Source: JAVJST01 sp040219295 (lineage in GTDB: Bacteria; Pseudomonadota; Alphaproteobacteria; Rhodospirillales; Casp-alpha2). From it: a stretch of DNA of 64,000 bases. The DNA lies in the NCBI GenBank assembly GCA_040219295.1, contig JAVJST010000011.1, forward strand, positions 186,001 through 250,000, in the 5' to 3' direction. This document shows positions 33,801-42,811 of the stretch, one piece after another. Position numbers and translations under genes: made by a program. The notes under the pieces are model-generated. The model worked only from the letters and a program-made list of their open reading frames with translations, made no database searches and was not told where the DNA came from. Numbering within the stretch: position 1 is the first letter of the stretch; each line of letters begins with the position of its first letter.

Positions 33801-33887
33801 CTGAAGATACGGCCGCCGCTGACGATCGGGCTGGACGACGCCGATATGATCATCGAACGCATCGATCGGATTCTTGGCGACACGTGA
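30849..33887 (+). CDS. Tri-domain kinase-M23 peptidase fold-class III aminotransferase/phospholyase
   Basis: A 1012-residue fusion. Residues about 10-320 form an aminoglycoside-phosphotransferase-like (hydroxylysine kinase type) domain with catalytic loop SPIHNDANDYNVLV (His207, Asp209) and metal-binding Asp232 in LIDFGDM. Residues about 425-560 form an M23 (LytM) domain with complete zinc ligands: His442 and Asp446 in HLGVD, His533 and His535 in PHLHFQ. Residues about 590-1010 are a class III PLP domain with Lys855 in VVLGKPLGNGHPLGAV, close to AGXT2L-type phospholyases. There is no signal peptide. Known eukaryotic relatives phosphorylate hydroxylysine and then eliminate phosphate and ammonia from phosphohydroxylysine or phosphoethanolamine. 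The substrate here is unproven. Confidence 0.9.
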   Translation: MVVAAHAGAPHVLSYWGGAVSALYGIDGTLAKLDGEMDLNFQVQCDDRPAYVLKVMRSGCDEALIDLQCAAIQRLTDRMPDAPLPGIVRTSRGELFTTWPDEHGAKRLVWMISHLGGECYANFHPKTRDLSAGLGRLLGNINSHLADFDHPALEREMKWDLSRAHWIAGHIDAIDDRQRRSTVERILATYTDQVSPALAALKASPIHNDANDYNVLVDVTADGTAGISGLIDFGDMLRAPRVCEVAIAGAYIVLDQDRPLDMLSALVGGYHESCPLGEDEIAMVYPLVLMRLAVSVVNAAIMKREKPDDPYVTISEAPAWRFLDGLSGIASSEAEERMRVACGLPVSPRASAALTWIGATKGRFAPVLGRPLDEVSVAPLSVAETAIPENPLEMTIGEAGDLTDRRDGHDWRIGRYAEPRLIYTGEDFRNGRFEADDRRTVHLGVDVFAPAGTPVHAPVEGVVCSVIDSPKRFDYGGSVVLEHRTPDGGLFRTLYGHLDPDVATSLECGTTIAAGQPFARLGDARQNGGWEPHLHFQLCLSDAVTAGAWPGVADPDDLSYQLASFPNPAALLNLDESAVEYTPLPESEIADYRRAHFAGNLKLSYRKPCLFLRGWKHYLFDEMGRPYLDAYNNVPHVGHAHPRIQAVAARQLKRLNSNTRYLHPAQMAFAEKLLSKLPERFEICFFVNSGSEGNELALRLARAHTGGRDMITPDHGYHGMTTGAIDISAYKFNRPGGVGQPDWVHLVSIPDTYRGRFRDSDPDAARGYADEIGTALEAIDARGGKLAGFIAETFPSVGGQIIPPDGYLTRVYEQIRTAGGVCIADEVQTGLGRLGRDYWAFEVQGVVPDIVVLGKPLGNGHPLGAVITTREIADSFANGIEFFSTFGGSNLSCLIGREVLQIVDDEGLQANADRVGSHLTEGLRSLMSRHEQIGSVRGHGLFIGVELVKDRESREPDGQIADRVVNRLRDRRILIGVEGPDENVLKIRPPLTIGLDDADMIIERIDRILGDT

Positions 33888-34680
33888 TCGCCCTCGTATC
33901 CGAAGGGCGGGCGTTCCTGCGATCGTGAAACGCGCCTTGTCCTTGCCAGGCCCGGCTCTTGAATCCGCCAGTCGGCGCGTCCCACTGTGGACCCGCGCCG
34001 GTCCCGACGGCGCTCAGAGAACAGATCCTGCCCAGATATGGCCCTGCCGGCGGTAAGGTGATGAGGGTCTGACCTAGGTCACCGGCAACTCACGTCAATT
34101 CCTACGGTCGATGTCGAGCACCCGTTTCTTCAAAGCAGTTCGAACCGGTGGAATGATAACGCGTTGACAACGAACGAATGAGAACGACCCCCGCCTCATA
34201 CTAATTGATGATCCATTGGGACTGCCGCACCCGGAGCTGGCAGCACTCCCAACACAACAGATCCAAACGAGATCGAACCGCCCGATTTGTCTCATGTATC
34301 AGTGTTTCTGACACCGACGGCCGAGCAGCCAATTTCTCCTGTCGATTGAATGGCGCCCGGAGCACTCACTGAAAGGTGGCTGCGGGCAACCGTTTGGCTC
34401 CCCGCACGGTGCCGACGAATCATCTTCCGGACAACACCGGCGGGCGCCGTAAAGGGGCGATTTCACGACACCTTGGCCGTCATTATTCCTCCTCTATGCG
34501 CGGCAACCAAAATTGCGCCAATACCGGATTAATACACTGAAAAATTTATATTTTTTCGGTGAACCAACCACTTGGGGTAGTCCTAAAGACGGAAATCCTT
34601 ATTTGCGCCGCAACGGCGTGCAGATACACTTTTCCTACCTTCGGTGGATTGCGGCCGGGGTATGAGGAGGGAGTTTCACC
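33888..34680. other. 793-bp non-coding gap upstream of the ammonium transporter
   Basis: No supported gene. It contains a perfect 12-bp palindrome at 34070-34081 and a GC-poor stretch at about 34500-34560 (TTATATTTTTTC) that probably holds the amt promoter. The AGGAGGGAG ribosome-binding site lies at 34664-34672. I looked for a sigma-54 -24/-12 element, expected for nitrogen-controlled genes, and did not find a convincing one. Short frames on both strands show no family features. Confidence 0.5.
34070..34081. promoter_or_regulatory. Perfect palindrome TGACCTAGGTCA
   Basis: A 12-bp exact palindrome 183 bp after the fusion gene and about 600 bp before amt, in otherwise featureless DNA. It looks like a dimeric regulator half-site pair. 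No binding protein can be assigned. Confidence 0.35.
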
Positions 34681-36048
34681 ATGGAAGAACAACTCGCAGC
34701 ATTGGCTGCGGAGGTTGCAGCCTTGAAATCTGCTGCCGCCGTGACCAACACAATGTTCGCAGAAACGTACTACTATCTGACCATTCCGCTCATGATCCTG
34801 ATTCACGCAGGGTTCCTGGGCTACGAGATGGGCGCGACGCGCATGAAGAACGTGCTGGCGTCGGGCATCAAGAACATCCTGGCCTTCGCGTTTTGCGTGC
34901 CGGGTTTCTATTGGGTCGGCTGGTTCATCTACTGGGCGTTTACCCCGGGACTGCCGAGCGATGCGTCGTGGCAGACGGCCATCGACTTCGCCAATCCGGT
35001 CGGCGAGGTCATGGGCCCGTTCATCGGCGACAACGCCACCGGCGTGTTCTGGGGCGCTTTCACGCTGTTCGCCGCGACGACGGCTTCGATCATGTCGGGT
35101 GCGGTCATCGAACGCATTCGCGTGGCGCCGTTCGTCATCCTGGCGTTCGTGCTCGGCTCGATCGCATGGGTGTTCGCCGCATCCTGGGGCTGGCACGCGG
35201 AAGGCTGGCTCGTCACCGAATGGGGTTACCACGACTTCGGCGCCGCCGGTGTCGTGCACATGATCTCCGGCTTCTTCGCGCTGGGCGTCCTGATCAACCT
35301 CGGCCCGCGGATCGGCAAATTCAATCCGGACGGCACCGCCAATCATCTGGCCGGCCATTCGCTGCCGCTGGTCCTCATCGGCCTGATGCTGATCATCGTC
35401 GGTTTCTGGGGCTTCCTTATGGCCTGCGTCATCGTCCCCGGCGAGGCGTGGTCGTGGTTCGGCGGCACGATGGCGACAATCTACGGCACGCCGATCACGC
35501 TGAGTGCCCTGTCGTTCAACATCCTGATGGGCTTTGCCGGTGGCATCATCGGCGCCTGGATGGTCACCCGGGACCCGTTCTGGATGATGTCGGGTGCTCT
35601 TGGTGGCATCATCTCGTGCGCGTCAGGTCTCGACGTGTGGTGGCCGCCGATGGCCTTTGCAATCGCCTTCATCGGCACCGCCGGCATCATGATCCCGAGC
35701 TACAAGTTCTTTGAGCGGATGGGCATCGACGATGCCGTCGGCGCCGTGACCATTCACGGCACGCTCGGTATCTGGGGCGTCATGGCCGTTGGTATCTTCG
35801 CCATCGGGTTCCCCGCCCTGCAGGGCGACGCGGGCGTCGTGCAGATCAGCTTCGTCGGACAGCTGGTCGGCATGATCGTCATGTTCTTGCTCGGCTTCGT
35901 TCCCGGATACGTGTGCTCGTGGATCATGAAGGCGATGGGTGTCCTTCGCGTCAGCGAAGCGGCCGAGATCGCCGGTCTCGATCCGACCAAGGTGCCCAGC
36001 CAGGCCTACCCGGAAGGCATCGCGCCTTCGGCCAAGCCGGCTGAGTGA
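34681..36048 (+). CDS. Ammonium transporter, Amt/Mep/Rh family
   Basis: A 455-residue protein with 11-12 membrane helices. The pore histidines are in AAGVVHMISGFFALG and AVTIHGTLGIWG, as in Amt channels. Unlike typical AmtB it has no cleaved signal; residues 1-21 (MEEQLAALAAEVAALKSAAAV) form an amphipathic heptad helix before the first membrane segment. A strong AGGAGGGAG site precedes the ATG. No glnK/glnB gene follows; a 63-residue single-TM protein does instead. It moves ammonium or ammonia across the inner membrane and could serve the ammonia-releasing operon upstream, although the gap suggests its own promoter. Confidence 0.93.
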   Translation: MEEQLAALAAEVAALKSAAAVTNTMFAETYYYLTIPLMILIHAGFLGYEMGATRMKNVLASGIKNILAFAFCVPGFYWVGWFIYWAFTPGLPSDASWQTAIDFANPVGEVMGPFIGDNATGVFWGAFTLFAATTASIMSGAVIERIRVAPFVILAFVLGSIAWVFAASWGWHAEGWLVTEWGYHDFGAAGVVHMISGFFALGVLINLGPRIGKFNPDGTANHLAGHSLPLVLIGLMLIIVGFWGFLMACVIVPGEAWSWFGGTMATIYGTPITLSALSFNILMGFAGGIIGAWMVTRDPFWMMSGALGGIISCASGLDVWWPPMAFAIAFIGTAGIMIPSYKFFERMGIDDAVGAVTIHGTLGIWGVMAVGIFAIGFPALQGDAGVVQISFVGQLVGMIVMFLLGFVPGYVCSWIMKAMGVLRVSEAAEIAGLDPTKVPSQAYPEGIAPSAKPAE

Positions 36049-36075
36049 TTCAGACGAGTTGAAAGGAGACCTGAC

Positions 36076-36267
36076 ATGGGTACCGATCTGACAACCTGGA
36101 ATGAAATCGTCGAAACCGGCGGCGCCATGTACTCGGGCCTCGGCGCGGAGGGCTTCTGGCTGTTCGTGTCGATCGCTCTGTGCGTCGTCGCGCTTTATAT
36201 CGGCGGCAAGCACGAAGCCGACCGCTACAAGCGGGTCGAGGAAGGCAAGACCACGACCTTGCCCTGA
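36076..36267 (+). CDS. Small single-TM protein downstream of amt
   Basis: A 63-residue protein. Residues 1-25 are polar, 26-43 a membrane helix (GFWLFVSIALCVVALYIGG) and the rest a charged tail (KHEADRYKRVEEGKTTTLP). GAAAGGAGA gives a strong ribosome-binding site. The start is 27 bp after the amt stop, and a terminator follows 20 bp after its own stop, so amt and this gene form a two-gene operon. It may be an accessory subunit or regulator of the transporter, occupying the place where glnK usually is. I do not know a named family. Confidence 0.72.
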   Translation: MGTDLTTWNEIVETGGAMYSGLGAEGFWLFVSIALCVVALYIGGKHEADRYKRVEEGKTTTLP

Positions 36268-36287
36268 ACCGTCTCGCGATCACGACG

Positions 36288-36313
36288 AAAGGGCCGCCTT
36301 CCGGCGGCCCTTT
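36288..36313. terminator. Bidirectional rho-independent terminator
   Basis: AAAGGGCCGCC (36288-36298), loop TTCC, GGCGGCCCTTT (36303-36313): a perfect 11-bp stem with T-rich ends on both strands. It lies between the amt operon and the convergent msrB gene and probably ends both transcripts. Confidence 0.9.
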
Positions 36314-36324
36314 CTCGTGGTCGG

Positions 36325-36726
36325 TTACTTGCCCTCGGGCTTGAGGTCGAGCGACACCGAATTCATGCAGTAGCGCAGGCCGGTCGGCCGCGGACCGTCA
36401 TCGAACACGTGGCCGAGATGGGCGTCGCAGCGCGCGCAGTGGACCTCGGTCCGGGACATGAACAGGCTGCGGTCGGTCTGGGTCTCGACGGCGTCGTCGT
36501 TGAGCGGCTCGAAGAAACTCGGCCAGCCGGACCCCGAATCGTACTTGCTGGCGGAACCGAACAGCGGATGGCCGCAGCAGGAACAAACGTAGATGCCGTG
36601 TTCCTTGCAGGCGTTGTACTTGCCCGAAAACGGGCGCTCGGTGCCATGACGCCGGCAGACCTCGTACTGTTCGGGCGTCAGCTCGCGCAGCCATTCGTCT
36701 TCCGATTTCCTGATCTTGTCCACCAT
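36325..36726 (-). CDS. msrB: Peptide-methionine (R)-S-oxide reductase MsrB
   Basis: A 133-residue protein from ATG 36726, preceded by GGATCATCC-like sequence with a GGAGG core. Zinc ligands are two CXXC pairs (VCSCCGH and HCARCDAH), the substrate pocket segment is SGSGWPSFFEPL, and the catalytic Cys is in GLRYCMNSVSLDL near the C-terminus. It reduces the R-epimer of methionine sulfoxide in proteins, using thioredoxin. It faces the amt operon across a shared terminator. Confidence 0.97.
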   Translation of the reverse strand: MVDKIRKSEDEWLRELTPEQYEVCRRHGTERPFSGKYNACKEHGIYVCSCCGHPLFGSASKYDSGSGWPSFFEPLNDDAVETQTDRSLFMSRTEVHCARCDAHLGHVFDDGPRPTGLRYCMNSVSLDLKPEGK

Positions 36727-36821
36727 GGATGATCCTCCGTTCGTCGATCGCGCAAGAAGCATACGTCAGAAGGAGATAGGGTCGCGCGAAATCCCGCTCA
36801 AGCGGTAAATCGCCGCCGGCG

Positions 36822-37580
36822 TCACACGCGCTCCGGGACGGAGTGCGAATCGCCGCCGACCAGCCGTAGCCGGCCGGTCGACAGCCCGGAGTAGCGCCAG
36901 CCGCGGTCGCGGAACAGGCCGAACAGGTCGAACAGGTCGAGACGCGTCAGAATGGCGGGACGGGTTGGGCAACTGTCATAGTCCGTCACCGCGGTGGTCT
37001 GATTGGCCCGGTTCAGCATGACCTTGTGGCTGCGCGTGCTGATGATGGCATGCCCCGTCTGACCGAAACCGTCAGCCAACAGCGAGAACAGCGAAACCTC
37101 GTCCTGGCCGATGAACTTGCCGGCGACCACGCCGCCCGGCGGCGGCAGCTTGAGGATCGCGTTCGGTGTGCGGACGGCGATGATCGAATTGGGATGGCCG
37201 GTGATTACGCCGCTGGTGATGTAGAACGGGCCCCCGAGCATCCACACGTCGATCACGCCCGAGCCGTTGGTCTCGTCGAAGAAGTAGCGGTCGATCGACA
37301 TCCGGCCGTTCGACGCGAGGGTGATCTCGGTGCCGTCGTTCAGCGCCAGGGTCGTCCAGCTTCGCGACTCGGTCTCGACGACATCGCCGCGAAATACCGG
37401 ATCGCCCGGGTGCAGACGGCGCCGGCCCGATTCGATTCGGCTGACCGTGGCACGTCCATTGGCCTCGATGACGCGGCCGATGAAGAGTCCCGGATCCCCG
37501 GATAACGGGGGTTGCGTGCTGTTTGTTGCGAGCGGCATCTTGTTCATCCGTCCATTCATCCTGCGAATGTTACGGGTCAA
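36822..37580 (-). CDS. FecR-domain protein
   Basis: A 252-residue protein with a FecR-like domain in the middle: RVIEANGRATVSRIESGRRRLHPGDPVFRGDVVETESRSWTTL (read in parts) and TLASNGRMSIDRYFFDE. The domain forms a beta-jelly fold, often found on the periplasmic side of signalling proteins. There is no evident signal peptide or membrane segment and no adjacent sigma factor or TonB receptor, so it is not a classical FecR anti-sigma protein. An in-frame ATG lies at 37556 and another at 37541. The C-terminus after about 190 shows no family similarity. Confidence 0.72.
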   Translation of the reverse strand: MTRNIRRMNGRMNKMPLATNSTQPPLSGDPGLFIGRVIEANGRATVSRIESGRRRLHPGDPVFRGDVVETESRSWTTLALNDGTEITLASNGRMSIDRYFFDETNGSGVIDVWMLGGPFYITSGVITGHPNSIIAVRTPNAILKLPPPGGVVAGKFIGQDEVSLFSLLADGFGQTGHAIISTRSHKVMLNRANQTTAVTDYDSCPTRPAILTRLDLFDLFGLFRDRGWRYSGLSTGRLRLVGGDSHSVPERV

Positions 37581-37773
37581 GCATGCCGCATGGCGCCGGA
37601 TCGGGCAGTGACATGCATCACCGAAGTCGCCGATCCGGCATCAGTAATTTCCCGTAACCATCTCGAATCAATGGGTTTTCCCGCGCCGCGTCGGGCCCGT
37701 GGGTTGCCAAGAATGGCGGTTGAAACTAGAACGGTTGAAACCGGCAGAACGGATTTTCAACGGGGAGAGCAAC

Positions 37774-38876
<1,103 letters not shown>

Positions 38877-38886
<10 letters not shown>

Positions 38887-39812
38887 CCGGGGATTTCCGG
38901 CGCCGGTTCCGCCTTCTGGGCCTCGATGAACAGGCGCCTGACGTCGGGGTAGCATTCCTTGATCTCGCTCTCCATCGAGGAAACCAGTTCCTCGACGTCA
39001 TCCGACGACAGCGACGGCGCGAAATCGACGCTGATGGTAACCAGCAGGTCGCTGGGACCGAGGTGCATGGTCAGCAGTTCGTTGAGACTGAGCACGCCGT
39101 GGCGCGCCAGCACCAGTGCCCGGATGCCGCGCACCGTCGACGACTGGGCGCCCTCGCCGATCAGAAGGCCCTTGCACTCAATCGACAAGAACACCGCGAC
39201 GAACGCGAGGATAACGCCGATGGCAAGCGACGCGGCGCCGTCGAGCACCGGCATGTCGAGCGCCTGGCCCAGTGCGATGCCCGTGAACGCGGCGATCAGC
39301 CCGAGCATCGCCGCGGTATCCTCCAGCAGGACCGTGAACAGCGCCGGGTCCTTGCTGCGCCGGATCGCGTCGAAGAACCCGTAGCGCCCCTTGCGCTTGC
39401 GAAACTCCTTGAAGGCGATCCACCAGGCGACCGCCTCGAAGCACATCGCCGCGCTCAACACGATGTAGTTGACGATGGGATTGGTGACCGGATGCGGTTC
39501 GGAGATCTTCACCACGCCTTCGTACAGCGACACGCCGGCGCCGATCGCGAACAGCATGATGGCGACGACGAAACTCCAGAAATAGAGCTCCATGCCGTAG
39601 CCGAAGGGGTGGTTGTCGTCGGCCGGTTTCCGGGCCCGCTTCAGGCCGAACAGGATCAGGCCCTGGTTGCCGGTATCGACGACCGAGTGAATCGCCTCGC
39701 TGAGCATCGCCGAGCTTCCGGTGTACGCGGCGGCCCCGAACTTGCAGACGGCAATCGCGCCGTTGCCGAGCAGTGCGGCGACGACGACTTTCGTTGATCC
39801 GTCAACGGCCAT
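38877..39812 (-). CDS. Cation diffusion facilitator, ZnT9/SLC30A9-like
   Basis: The start at ATG 39812 has AAGGGG upstream; a longer frame to 40007 runs antisense into the next gene. The 311-residue product has six helices. SSAMLSEAIHSVVDTGNQGLILFG carries the first metal site (His/Asp) and LLEDTAAMLGLIAAFTGIALG the second, in the form typical of the SLC30A9 branch. It has a cytoplasmic C-terminal domain (about 215-300). It probably exports Zn or a similar cation. It lies between the two formaldehyde-detoxification genes on the opposite strand; since both enzymes of that route depend on metal or thiol, co-occurrence may be meaningful or accidental. Confidence 0.87.
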
Positions 39813-39944
39813 GGTCCGTGTTCCCCTTGATAAGTCGGCTGAGTGGCTGCCGCACGATACATGCGCGGGAGCCATACTTGCAACGTCGCGGCGGTTCCCT
39901 TTCAATGCGGCACGACCGATACACGACCGGGGAGGACCACGACC

Positions 39945-40799
39945 ATGAGCCTGACGACTGTCTCGCAGAACCGCTGCTTCAACGGCGTGCAGGGCGTCTA
40001 CAGCCATCGCTCAGAGCAGCTCGGCTGCACCATGCGGTTCTCGGTCTTCGTGCCCGCGGCCGCCGAGCGCGAGCCGCGCCCGGTGCTGTTCTGGCTGTCG
40101 GGCCTGACCTGTACCGAGGACAACTTCACCGTCAAGGCCGGTGCCCAGCGCTATGCCGACGAGCACGGTCTTGTCGTCGTCGCCCCTGACACCAGTCCCA
40201 GAAACGGCCCCGGGGGCGACGACGTGCCCGACGATGACGCTTACGACTTCGGCCAGGGCGCCGGGTTCTACCTCAATGCCACGCAGGCGCCGTGGTCGGC
40301 CCACTTCCACATGTACGACTACATCACCGGCGAACTGCCCGCCGTGATCTTCGGGAACTTCCCGGCGCGGGCCGATGCCCAGGGCATCTTCGGACACTCC
40401 ATGGGCGGGCACGGCGCCCTGACCATCGCGCTGAGGAACCCCGGCACCTTCCGCTCGGTCTCGGCGTTCGCGCCGATCGTCGCGCCGACGCAGTGCCCCT
40501 GGGGCGAGAAGGCCTTCACGGGCTATCTCGGGCCGGACCGCGAGCTGTGGGCGCCCTACGACGCCACCGCGCTGATCGAGGGCGGCGCGCGGTTCGACGG
40601 CACCATTCTGATCGACCAGGGCCGCGACGACGATTTCCTCGAGACCCAGCTCAAGCCCGAGTTGTTCGCCGAAGCCTGCGGCGTTGCCGGCCAGCCCGTC
40701 GAAATTCACATGCGCGACGGATACGATCATTCGTACTATTTCATCGCCAGTTTCATCGGCGAACATTTCGCGCATCACGCTGCGGCACTCGGCGACTAG
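39945..40799 (+). CDS. S-formylglutathione hydrolase
   Basis: A 284-residue serine hydrolase from ATG 39945, preceded by GGGGAGGA. The nucleophile Ser is in IFGHSMGGHGALT, the acid in LIDQGRDDDFLE and the His in GYDHSYYFIASFI. LFWLSGLTCTEDNFTVKAG is the family signature. It hydrolyses S-formylglutathione to formate and glutathione, the second step after the class III ADH encoded at 37774. Formate dehydrogenase is not in the window. Confidence 0.96.
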   Translation: MSLTTVSQNRCFNGVQGVYSHRSEQLGCTMRFSVFVPAAAEREPRPVLFWLSGLTCTEDNFTVKAGAQRYADEHGLVVVAPDTSPRNGPGGDDVPDDDAYDFGQGAGFYLNATQAPWSAHFHMYDYITGELPAVIFGNFPARADAQGIFGHSMGGHGALTIALRNPGTFRSVSAFAPIVAPTQCPWGEKAFTGYLGPDRELWAPYDATALIEGGARFDGTILIDQGRDDDFLETQLKPELFAEACGVAGQPVEIHMRDGYDHSYYFIASFIGEHFAHHAAALGD

Positions 40800-40818
40800 C
40801 CAAAGCGACAGGACGGGA

Positions 40819-42063
40819 GTGCCTCGGTTGAACGCTGCCTTCGGCGCCGTAACCCCGCTGCTCAGCGGCATGGCCGTGCTGGTGCTCGGCGTCGGCGCGC
40901 TCAACGTCCTGATCCCGCTTTCCATGCAAGCCGACGGCCTGCCCGACTGGGCGACCGGCCTGGTGATGGCGAGTTTTTTCGCGGGCGCTGTCGCCGGTCC
41001 CTTCTTTGCGCAACGAATGATCGCGAAGATCGGCCATGTCCGAACCTTCGCAACCTTCGTTTCGCTGGCCTCGGCGGCGACACTGGCCCACCCTTTCATG
41101 GATCACCCGGCGGTCTGGGCGGTGCTCCGTTTCGTTTACGGCTTTCTCATGGTCGGCATCTACGTCGTCGTCGAGAGCTGGCTGAACGAACGGGCAACCA
41201 ACGAAACCCGGGGCCGCGTGCTGTCCGTCTACGTCGTCGTCATCTTCCTGTTCCAGGGGCTGGGTCAGTTCCTGGTGAACATTCCCGACCCGACGGGGAT
41301 CGCGACGTACGCCCTGATCTCGGTGCTGATCTCGGTGGCGGCGATCCCCGTGCTGGCGGCCCGTGTGCCGGAACCGTCGATTGCCGCGATCAATCCGATG
41401 AACTTTCGCCGCATGTTCGCCGCCTCGCCGCTCGGCGTCATCGGCATCTTCGCCTCGGGCATCATCTTCGGTTCGCTTATCGGACTGGGCCCCGTCTACG
41501 CCCGCGGCCTCGGGCTCAGTACCGTCGAGACGTCGGCGTTCATGAGCGCCGCGTTCATCGGCGGCCTGGTCCTGCAATGGCCGGCGGGATCGATATCCGA
41601 CCGCATCGGGCGGCGTCCGGTACTGCTGGTGCTGGGTGGCCTGGTGGTCGCCGGGTCGGCCGTTCTCGGGCTGCTGCCGGTCGGCGTCGCGGCGTGGGTC
41701 CCGATCACCCTCGCCGCGCTGTTCGGCGCCGTTTACTTCGTGATCTATCCGCTCTGCATTGCCATCACCAACGACCGCCTGCCGCCGGAAGACCTGGTGC
41801 CGGCCAGCGGCGGCCTTCTGATTACCAACAACATCGGTAACACGACCGGGCCGATCATCGCCGGCGCGGTCATCGGTTCGATCGGTGGCGGCGGCGTTTT
41901 CTTGGTCTGCGGCATCGCCGGTCTGGTCATCGTCGCAACGGCCGTCTGGCGCGCGACGCAGCGTCCCGCCCTCATTCCCGAGGAACGCGACGCGTTCCAG
42001 CCGGTCCCCGGTCTGAGCCCGGTGGCGTCCGAACTCGACCCGCGGGGCGAAACGCCCGGCTGA
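40819..42063 (+). CDS. MFS transporter
   Basis: A GTG start at 40819 with AGGA five bases upstream gives 414 residues; homology begins at LNAAFGAVTPLLSGMAVL. Twelve hydrophobic helices are visible, with the MFS loop motif SDRIGRRPVLL between two of them and RFVYGFLMVGIYVVVESWLNERATNETRG typical of a subgroup annotated as YcaD-like. It lies 19 bp after the S-formylglutathione hydrolase, possibly co-transcribed. The substrate is not known. Confidence 0.87.
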   Translation: MPRLNAAFGAVTPLLSGMAVLVLGVGALNVLIPLSMQADGLPDWATGLVMASFFAGAVAGPFFAQRMIAKIGHVRTFATFVSLASAATLAHPFMDHPAVWAVLRFVYGFLMVGIYVVVESWLNERATNETRGRVLSVYVVVIFLFQGLGQFLVNIPDPTGIATYALISVLISVAAIPVLAARVPEPSIAAINPMNFRRMFAASPLGVIGIFASGIIFGSLIGLGPVYARGLGLSTVETSAFMSAAFIGGLVLQWPAGSISDRIGRRPVLLVLGGLVVAGSAVLGLLPVGVAAWVPITLAALFGAVYFVIYPLCIAITNDRLPPEDLVPASGGLLITNNIGNTTGPIIAGAVIGSIGGGGVFLVCGIAGLVIVATAVWRATQRPALIPEERDAFQPVPGLSPVASELDPRGETPG

Positions 42064-42174
42064 CGGGCGTTCGGTGCTCATTCGGCGCGGCCTATTTGCC
42101 TGAAACGGGCTAATCGGTCACTATGCCGATCCGGCATTTCGCCCAACGAACGCAACAAGAAGGGGTAACCACCC

Positions 42175-42561
<387 letters not shown>

Positions 42562-42570
42562 GCCGGGAAA

Positions 42571-42645
42571 TGGAGCGGGCGATGGGGATCGAACCCACGA
42601 CATTCAGCTTGGGAAGCTGACGTTCTACCACTGAACTACGCCCGC
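42571..42645 (-). tRNA. tRNA-Gly (anticodon CCC)
   Basis: Read on the minus strand: acceptor arm GCGGGCG/CGCCCGC, anticodon stem TCAGC/GCTGA with loop TTCCCAA and anticodon CCC, T arm with GGTTCGATCCC, discriminator T and encoded CCA. It reads GGG. Confidence 0.95.
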
Positions 42646-42811
42646 ATCGGCATTCCGTTTCGGCGCCTCCGGGCTCATATCACACCGGCGGCCGGCGGGA
42701 ATCAACCGATATGCGCGGCACCGCCAAACGCCGGGACCCGTTCTGACAAAAAGTTGATTTCGCCGGACTTTCCCCCTTCATTACATAGGATACCGAGGAG
42801 GAAGGAACCGC

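Noticed and set aside
33889..33909. Hairpin CGCCCT/AGGGCG after the fusion gene
   Set aside because: Only 6 bp with a 9-nt loop and no T tract; too weak to call a terminator.
34095..34295. 66-residue minus-strand ORF in the gap before amt
   Set aside because: No homology features, no ribosome-binding site, mixed hydrophobic/Cys content that looks random.
33888..34680. Nitrogen-control sigma-54 promoter for amt
   Set aside because: I searched by eye for a GG-N10-GC element at a suitable place and did not find a convincing one.
19638..34680. Integrated genomic island with att repeats
   Set aside because: No integrase, transposase or repeat of the tRNA 3' end was seen; kept only as a low-interest inference.
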